Assembly (NCBI GenBank): GCA_033675265.1
Contig: JAUJYZ010000373.1
Coordinates: 77,001 to 141,000, forward strand
Reading direction: 5' to 3'
From: Actinostola sp. cb2023
Taxonomy: Eukaryota > Cnidaria > Anthozoa > Actiniaria > Actinostolidae
Length of the DNA stretch: 64,000 nt
Of this stretch, positions 58,640 to 64,000 are shown one piece after another. The notes under the pieces are model-generated. The model made no database searches. It saw nothing but the letters and a program-made list of their open reading frames with translations, and was not told where the DNA came from. The translations under genes were made by a program, and so were the position numbers. Position 1 is the stretch's first letter; each line of letters starts with the position of its first letter.

Positions 58640-59990
58640 AATCAAGGAACAATAATCGGATTAATGACGTCCCTTCTCGGTCTACAGTAAAATGCATCTA
58701 CACTCTCTGCAATATCTTTAACCGTTTCCAAGTATATAATGAATAAATTGACTGCAAGCATGGACTGTGCACATCATTGGATCCATGACAAATATGTTTG
58801 ACACAACGTGGATTCTTTTTTAAGTCTTTCAAACCTCCATGAAATGTTTTTGATTGACTTTCGTCGAAGATAATCAAGCTCTCTACAATATGTTCGTTAG
58901 CTCTCAGCCCAAAAAGGTTGTCGTTATAAAAATGTGTGTTAGAGTGCATCTAACCCCTATGAGATTGTTTTAAAAATCTATTCAATATATGCTGAATAGT
59001 TGGTGGGTTCAGTATTTTGTGATTTGAACCTTGGGCTTATGAGTTATAGAGATTTGAAATCTCAATATGCAAATTTGATGACGTCTACTAAGGAATCATT
59101 TATTATACAAAAACGCCCTTGTGCTGATTATTGACATTTGTAAACTTACAGAATATTTTCACAGTCTTTATAAATGATTTTATAACTTTTTTGCCCATTT
59201 CAAAAAATAAGTTCTTGAAAAAGTCTAACTGATAAGTTATGACAAATTCCTTAGTAGACGTCATCAAATTTGCATATTGAGATTTCAAACCTCTATAACT
59301 CATAAGCTCAAGGTTCAAATCACAAAATACTGAACTCACCAACTATTCAGCATATATTGAATATATTTTTAAAACAATCTCATAGGGGTTAGATGCACAT
59401 TAAGTAAGCACTCAGCTGTACTTGTCCCACGTAGCTGAAGTTTCCACAATTTTGCTTCTTCCTCCTCCGTCACGTCCGGTCTCTGTGACATTTTCGTCTC
59501 TTGAGCTATTCCCCTTTAGTTAGTGTCACGCATTTCAGCATCTAGTGCTTTTCGAAACGTTGCAAATCTGAGAAAGGAATTCAAACGTTATAACCTTCAT
59601 TTCTCCCAAGCCTCGCTATTTTTACCTGCCGATATTAGTCTGGATATGACAGAAGAAATGAATTACACACACAATCAGATGCAGCGTTTTGGGTGGATAA
59701 CGACCACCTGACTTGTTCACAACTTCTCCAATGAATTTTGTCATCCAAAAGTTTAAGGATTTGGCAGACATTTCAGACGCGAGCGTCAAATCCTTTATCT
59801 CTTTTCAATGCTCTCACATGGAAAACCAATGGACTCTTTCTTTGCTATCTTGTTTTCACGAGACATCTGCCAGTCTTCAAAAGTCTTTACACTCCACTTT
59901 GTGCTATTTTGGGTATTTCGTGGAGTGCATTCCCTTAACCATTGACTCTCTTGTAAGGCAATTTTTGGTTTACGAAAATTACGAGCCATT
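58640..59990 (-). pseudogene. DUF3504/Crypton-type tyrosine recombinase, copy 2, C-terminally truncated
   Basis: The minus strand reads TPRNTQNSTKWSVKTFEDW, then LNFWMTKFIGEVVNKSGGRY (the SAM-like core-binding domain), a GTAAAA donor near 59619, an acceptor TTTCTCAG giving an exon from 59567 (TFRKALDAEMRD), QRPDVTEEEEAKLWKLQ, FYNDNLFGLRANEH, SKTFHGGLKDLKKNPR, and ETVKDIAESVDAFYCRP. This arrangement is that of the DUF3504 recombinase-like proteins related to Crypton transposons and vertebrate KIAA1958/ZMYM proteins. The catalytic H-x-x-R and Tyr region is missing. Lesions: frame change near 59800, TAA 59516-59518, a MITE at 58943-59399 and a shift near 58725. Confidence 0.7.
58943..59399. mobile_element. 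457-bp TTAA-type MITE inside the recombinase frame
   Basis: Starts AGTGCATCTAACCCCTATGA; the complementary end has TGTGCATC. Arms of about 150 bp share TTCAGTATTTTGTGATTTGA with the element at 48314-48770, and the length is identical (457 bp). Flanks are TTAG (58939-58942) and TTAA (59400-59403), a target duplication with one change. Confidence 0.8.
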
Positions 59991-60318
59991 GTCTCACCGT
60001 CTTAGCTCTATGACCTTACTGTGAGAACTGTTCTTGATATGATTGAAAAGCATCAAAACTCTGTTCGCATTGCATTCACAATTAAAGCCCCCCTTTGAAT
60101 ACGAAACAAAAGTGTAGGAGTGTTCTAAATGAAAAAGCGTTTATATTAAATATTTGCCGTATTTGTTCCTTGTATATATGTCTCAATAAGCAATCAACTC
60201 TATTCAAAAACTACCAAGTATGAAAAGGGATAAAACATTAAACAATTGATATCTAATTAATAACACAAAACTGGCTTCAAGCATTCGAAATGCGAATTGA
60301 ATACTAAAAGAGCAATTA

Positions 60319-61406
60319 CTATATTCTCATCTCAATCATATGTATTGATGTCCAGATTTTCCGGAGGTTGAGAGAGTTCTTGCTCATCACTTCATTGTCA
60401 ACAGTTTCCCAAATATTTTTTAAGTACTCATCATCCTCTATCGCTGCAGGTTGTTCATCATATATGGCATTCTGAAAATCTGTGTTTGTATCATATACTT
60501 GTCTGTCTCTTGCCTGGAAACATTCATCACATAGGTACTGTGTTCTGCAACAACTTACGTCATCCAACAGTAGGTCATCTACTGTTGTCCAGACCTCACG
60601 TGTTACTGCTTGTGCTACCCTTGTCAAATACTTAGGTCGAAAGCCAATGACTTGTAGATGATCTGCACACTTGAAAGTGCAACATATATAAACCCAGAGA
60701 CAAACTCTTGCGAACAATCTTACAGCTGGAAGAGTTTGACCTTGGGATTTCTGACATGTTATTGCATAAGAAGCAAACGTTGATCCTATGACAGTCCCAT
60801 TTCTGTCTCTGTTCAGCCGTGTTTTCCTGGCAATCGAAACCAAATCAACTCCTTAAAATCTAACCATGGCACAATAATTTTTCATCCCCTCAAAAATGCC
60901 TTGTGACCCATTCCTCAACAGGTCAGACTTATTTCACAGTAACATCTTTGTATCCTGGTTTCAATCGGAGCACCTTTTCAGCTGGGCAGGTCGAAGTTCT
61001 AGGTGATTCTCCGTTCACTTCTGCATTAATTTCAATAATCTCTCCGGAAATAGCCCTTACTTAAAACACCCAGATTGTGATGGGTTGCATGCAATTTACG
61101 AAAAAAATATGTGTCGCATCAGCAGCAAGACGCTCGTCAAGGTTTCTGGATAGATTCGACAGAAATGTTTGAGTTGCTTCACTGCAACGACCGACTCTCT
61201 CTTCTCTCAGAGCATGCATGGTGATCAGCTCGTATCTACGAACAAAGTCATCTTTGGATATATCAGAATTGAATGCATAGTTTCCATCATCAAATATATT
61301 TGGGACTGGTTTTAATTGGAAAAAACTTGCCGACCAGAATTAGTTGTTTTCCACCAAAAGGTTGTAGATTGTCCTGATTTTCTCCAGCGATTTCGTGTTC
61401 CGTGTT
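60319..61406 (-). pseudogene. Pif1-type helicase, 3' part
   Basis: Pif1 helicases unwind DNA 5'-3'; multi-copy forms are often transposon-borne. From 61405 the minus strand reads HEIAGENQDNLQPFGGKQLI then LVGKFFPIK, which is motif III (pFGG...GDF) with Lys where Asp/Glu is usual. After dropping one A it continues PVPNIFDDGNYAFNS, DDFVRRYELITMHALREERV and LDERLAADATHIFFVN. Further frames give CPAEKVLRLKPGYK and, at 60843-60319, SYAITCQKSQGQTLPAVRL (the conserved K-S-Q-G-Q-T-L motif) and HLQVIGFRPKYL. Stops lie near 61060 and 60920. It continues the 5' part at 63604-64000 after an interruption of about 2.2 kb that holds a recombinase gene and a foldback MITE. Confidence 0.78.
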
Positions 61407-61420
61407 CTATTTAAGGAATG

Positions 61421-61575
61421 GTCAACGCTTAGCGTGCGTCCATCGAGTTATGGAGCACGCGGGAATTTGGGAGAATACGAGAGAAGCGTACGCCTCGAGC
61501 AACTCTAGCGTCACGAGTGCTCTCCCAAATTCCCAAGTGCTCCATAACTCGATGGACACACAGCTAAAGCGTTGA
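61421..61575. mobile_element. 155-bp foldback MITE
   Basis: GTCAACGCTTAGCGTG and TCCATCGAGTTATGGAGCAC at 61421-61464 face their complements ending at 61575; slight extension outward (AAGGAATG / CCTTTCTTT). The centre reads GAATTTGGGAGA / TCTCCCAAATTC. Confidence 0.75.
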
Positions 61576-61866
61576 CCCTTTCTTTTATGACATAGAACAT
61601 AACAACTGAAGTGTCACGAAACCAATTTTTATTTCCTGATTAAATACTAAATTCTCCTAACGTCGAGAGAAATACACGCTCTATTTTAATTGGTTCATTT
61701 AGAAATTATCTAAAATTATAAAACAACAGTTTGAACGTGTGTTTGAACTGCTTCTGAGTCAAAACATTCTCAAAATATTCCAGGGTAGCTATAACAATTA
61801 TTTTACAATTAATTGCAAAGAATAGCTCAAGTGTTTTAAGTCAATGTTTATGTTTGATGAAGTCAA

Positions 61867-63389
61867 TCAACGAGTAATTTCGTTTGAACTCGTGACGATG
61901 TGGACGTTTTGAATGGTGCAGTTGTTGAAGATTGATCCAAATCCAACACCGCCAGCTGTAGTTATCTCTGCTGCTGGAACCACAAGGCTATTCTTAATAA
62001 CTTGGGATATGGAATTTATTTAGACTGGGCCAGACGAGCTATTGGCTGTGAGACTTCTTGAAAGGACTTCGCTGCAGTTATAGAGTTGTGAAGTCGAAGG
62101 ACGGGCGTTGTAATGCACTAGACTCTGTTCGTTTCGATGTCCAGAAATAGCCATTATATGTCGATTTGGGACCCCGGCATTTGACCATGAAGTGATGGCA
62201 GTTGCTCTGACACTATGGTTTGTGTAAACTTTGGATAAAGCAGCAGTTTCACTGATATTTTTCATCATTGCGTTGAGTTTGTTGACTCCGACCGGCTTTG
62301 CTTCGTACCTCGCATCATCTTCTGGACGCCAATTTCTTTTGGGATACTGAAAGAATGCACTTGTTTTTGGATTCAACTTCGACTGGTACAGCTTCAGTGC
62401 TTTGTATCCATCATTATGTTGGTCGGTTTCATACATCCTGGCGTATTTTCATGGCTGGGGATATCTTTCACTCCACCTGGGTGGTTTTTAGATAGTTCGT
62501 CATGCGCCATTGTAGCGTATCTTCGCCCAGCCCCGTCTACATCAAACTTGAAACTTGAACATTTTAACAGTCTCTGTCCTTCACTTCCTCTTCGACAAAA
62601 GAACAAAACAATGTGGAACCAGACATTTTTTAGCAGGGCCAGAGGGTTGTTTAATGAAAGGGCTTGAGAAAATTTCAGCTTCAGCAAATCTTCATCTTCA
62701 AGTGGTGGTTTATGTACGACGTTTTCTTTACCGCTACGTTTCAACGACACTATTTGGGTGTCGAGCATTTGGTTTGACCTGTTAAAACAAGGATCTGTAG
62801 AGATTTTGAGGTTTCTCTGGTGTGGTGGGAAATTCAAGTATCTCTCAATGGAATGGCGGAAGCCAACAAGGGACGATCTGCTGTAATATAAGTTTCGCCG
62901 GTCTTTTTCCTCGCTTCAGCATAAAATCTCCTGAGGTTTGTATCAATCTGACCTATTGTCATTTTTTCTAGCGGAGTTTTAATTTGTTTCTCATCACACC
63001 AAGCTATAATTTAAAAGAAAAACATGATCAGAACTGTGATATTATGAACTGTGGTTTAATAGTTTTGAAGGAATTTTGATGAAATTTTTTTAATCAAGGA
63101 AAACGCTCGGTATTTGTTTACATTGTGACTGAATATATTACTACATTGTGTATACGTTTCACGTTGTTTCTTTCTCCAAATAACCTCTATTAAAGACGAA
63201 CTTTTCACTGATTAAAATTAAAAAATACCTTTAAATGTTGCTACCGACCAGTTGGTCGGAGTAGAGTGTAGAGTGTTTTTCTTCGAGTATGTTACTCATG
63301 TCTTTTTCTGAAAGCGCCACGAATCGAGTCGGCTCTGTTGTGGCGCCGGTACTTTCTTCGGTCATTGGGACTTCTGGACATTTATCCAT
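61867..63389 (-). pseudogene. DUF3504/Crypton-type tyrosine recombinase, copy 1
   Basis: Tyrosine recombinases cut and rejoin DNA through a covalent tyrosine. First exon from ATG 63389: MDKCPEVPMTEESTGATTEP, FVALSEKDMSNILEEKHS. After a TTTAAATTATAG acceptor the second exon starts at 63003: WCDEKQIKTPLEKMTIGQID, RRFYAEARKKTGETY, VGFRHSIERYLNFPPHQRN, NNPLALLKNVWFH, CRRGSEGQRLLKCSSF (first catalytic Arg), MYETDQHNDGYKALKLY, then NHSVRATAITSW (H-x-x-R) and SGHRNEQSLVHY (second His region and likely Tyr), and a tail GVGFGSIFNNCTIQNVHIV ending at 61867. Lesions are small: two extra bases near 62885, a shift near 62415, and TAA at 62020-62022. All catalytic landmarks are present. It lies inside the Pif1 gene in the same orientation. 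Confidence 0.8.
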
Positions 63390-63603
63390 GTCAATGGACT
63401 CAGTCTGGGGCCATTCAACTTCAAAATTTGGCAGCTCAGCAGATCCCCCAAATCGAGTGAGAAAATCGCGTACATATCGCAAAAAAATTATTTGCAATTT
63501 TTTTCTCCAAAATGTATTACGTGTGCATAATGACGTGAGCGTGTGTCCGTGGCCGTAGCATGTGTCCGAAACCAACCAATCAGAGCGCTCGTTATATCAT
63601 ACC

Positions 63604-64000
63604 TATGTTATAATACGTTTGCGAGTACCAAAATCCGAGCACTGGACATGCTGATTTCATCCCATATTATAGTGTCTGTTGCACGAATTCTCGAGCGCAC
63701 AAGATAATTAGCTTTAGAGCGCCGAAACAGTTTCTCACACGAAAGATCTGCGGTTTGCAAGCCATAGTGCGAATGCACATAGTGCGAATGCACTGTTGCA
63801 GCGACTCCACGATGGTAAATAGTGCATGCTAGCCCGCTTGAACATAAAACGGCGACATTTTCCCCTCTCTCTTTCAATCCTCTTAGGATAGCACTAACCA
63901 AGAAAGATTTGCCAGTTCCTGCTTTACCACTAATAACAATATTTTAATAAGCTTGACTACTCGTGATTATTCTCGTGTTTATCCACATGGTTACCACGGT
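63604..64000 (-). pseudogene. Pif1-type helicase, 5' part (runs off the window)
   Basis: The minus strand reads NIVISGKAGTGKSFLVSA (Walker A), ILRGLKERGENVAVLCSSGL, an in-frame VHSHY duplication near 63780, FRRSKANYLVRSRIRATDTI and IIWDEISMSSARIL (Walker B, D-E), the N-terminal ATPase motifs of Pif1. It stops after LVLANVL at TAA 63608. The natural continuation H-E-I-A-G-E-N-Q is found 2.2 kb downstream at 61405. A further TAA just before NIVIS and the window edge make the start unknown. Confidence 0.8.

Noticed and set aside
1..64000. Bacterial or organellar origin, CRISPR arrays, rRNA genes
   Set aside because: Introns, animal transposon families and absence of operons or spaced direct repeats argue against all of these; no rRNA-like block seen.

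Overview
The window is eukaryotic nuclear DNA, AT-rich by eye, gene-poor and full of transposable elements. Introns with GT-AG borders, an F-box gene, a eukaryotic Ser/Thr kinase, Harbinger, MULE, Pif1, tyrosine-recombinase and several LINE/Penelope remnants point to an animal. Several decayed multi-copy families (SWIM/MULE, YqaJ, DUF3504-like recombinase, the C2H2 family at 35.9-37.6 kb) look like families I know from anthozoan cnidarians (corals, sea anemones). That assignment is inference from family resemblance, not a database result.

Layout. 0-5.5 kb: two nearly identical copies of a TTAA-flanked piggyBac-like non-autonomous element, one holding a nested 907-bp element with a 9-bp target duplication, then a 5'-truncated LINE. 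5.5-16.9 kb: no convincing gene; large dispersed repeats, a 65-bp tandem array, foldback elements and an 850-bp element packed with ATCGAT palindromes. 16.97-17.83 kb (minus): the only cellular gene that reads intact, a two-exon F-box protein. 21.8-27.1 kb (minus): a SAP-like exon, a YqaJ-nuclease remnant and a broken kinase gene whose downstream mini-exons encode repeated SUMO-interaction-like motifs. 27.9-35.4 kb: MITEs, a LINE remnant and a pair of 0.7-kb inverted arms. 35.9-37.6 kb: a decayed C2H2-type multi-copy gene. 39-41.3 kb: nested inverted repeats around a 0.55-kb polypurine tract and a hAT-like MITE. 42.9-45.5 kb (minus): a decayed MULE/SWIM transposase-like gene. 46.6-49.1 kb: two TTAA MITEs and a coiled-coil gene remnant. 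49.35-52.33 kb: a nearly complete PIF/Harbinger transposon (intact DDE transposase, Myb-like partner with one frameshift) inserted in a LINE 3' end. 52.6-54.4 kb: another decayed family and a LINE tail. 55.4 kb: a Penelope-like scrap. 58.6-64 kb (minus): two DUF3504-type tyrosine-recombinase genes, one interrupting a Pif1 helicase gene and one just downstream of it.

The strongest unusual pattern is that three separate TTAA-flanked MITEs (26210-26716, 48314-48770, 58943-59399) each lie inside what reads as coding sequence of a different gene remnant, and removing the element plus one TTAA restores the reading frame exactly. Several other frameshifts are one-base gains in A-runs, so part of the apparent gene decay could be sequence error rather than biology.
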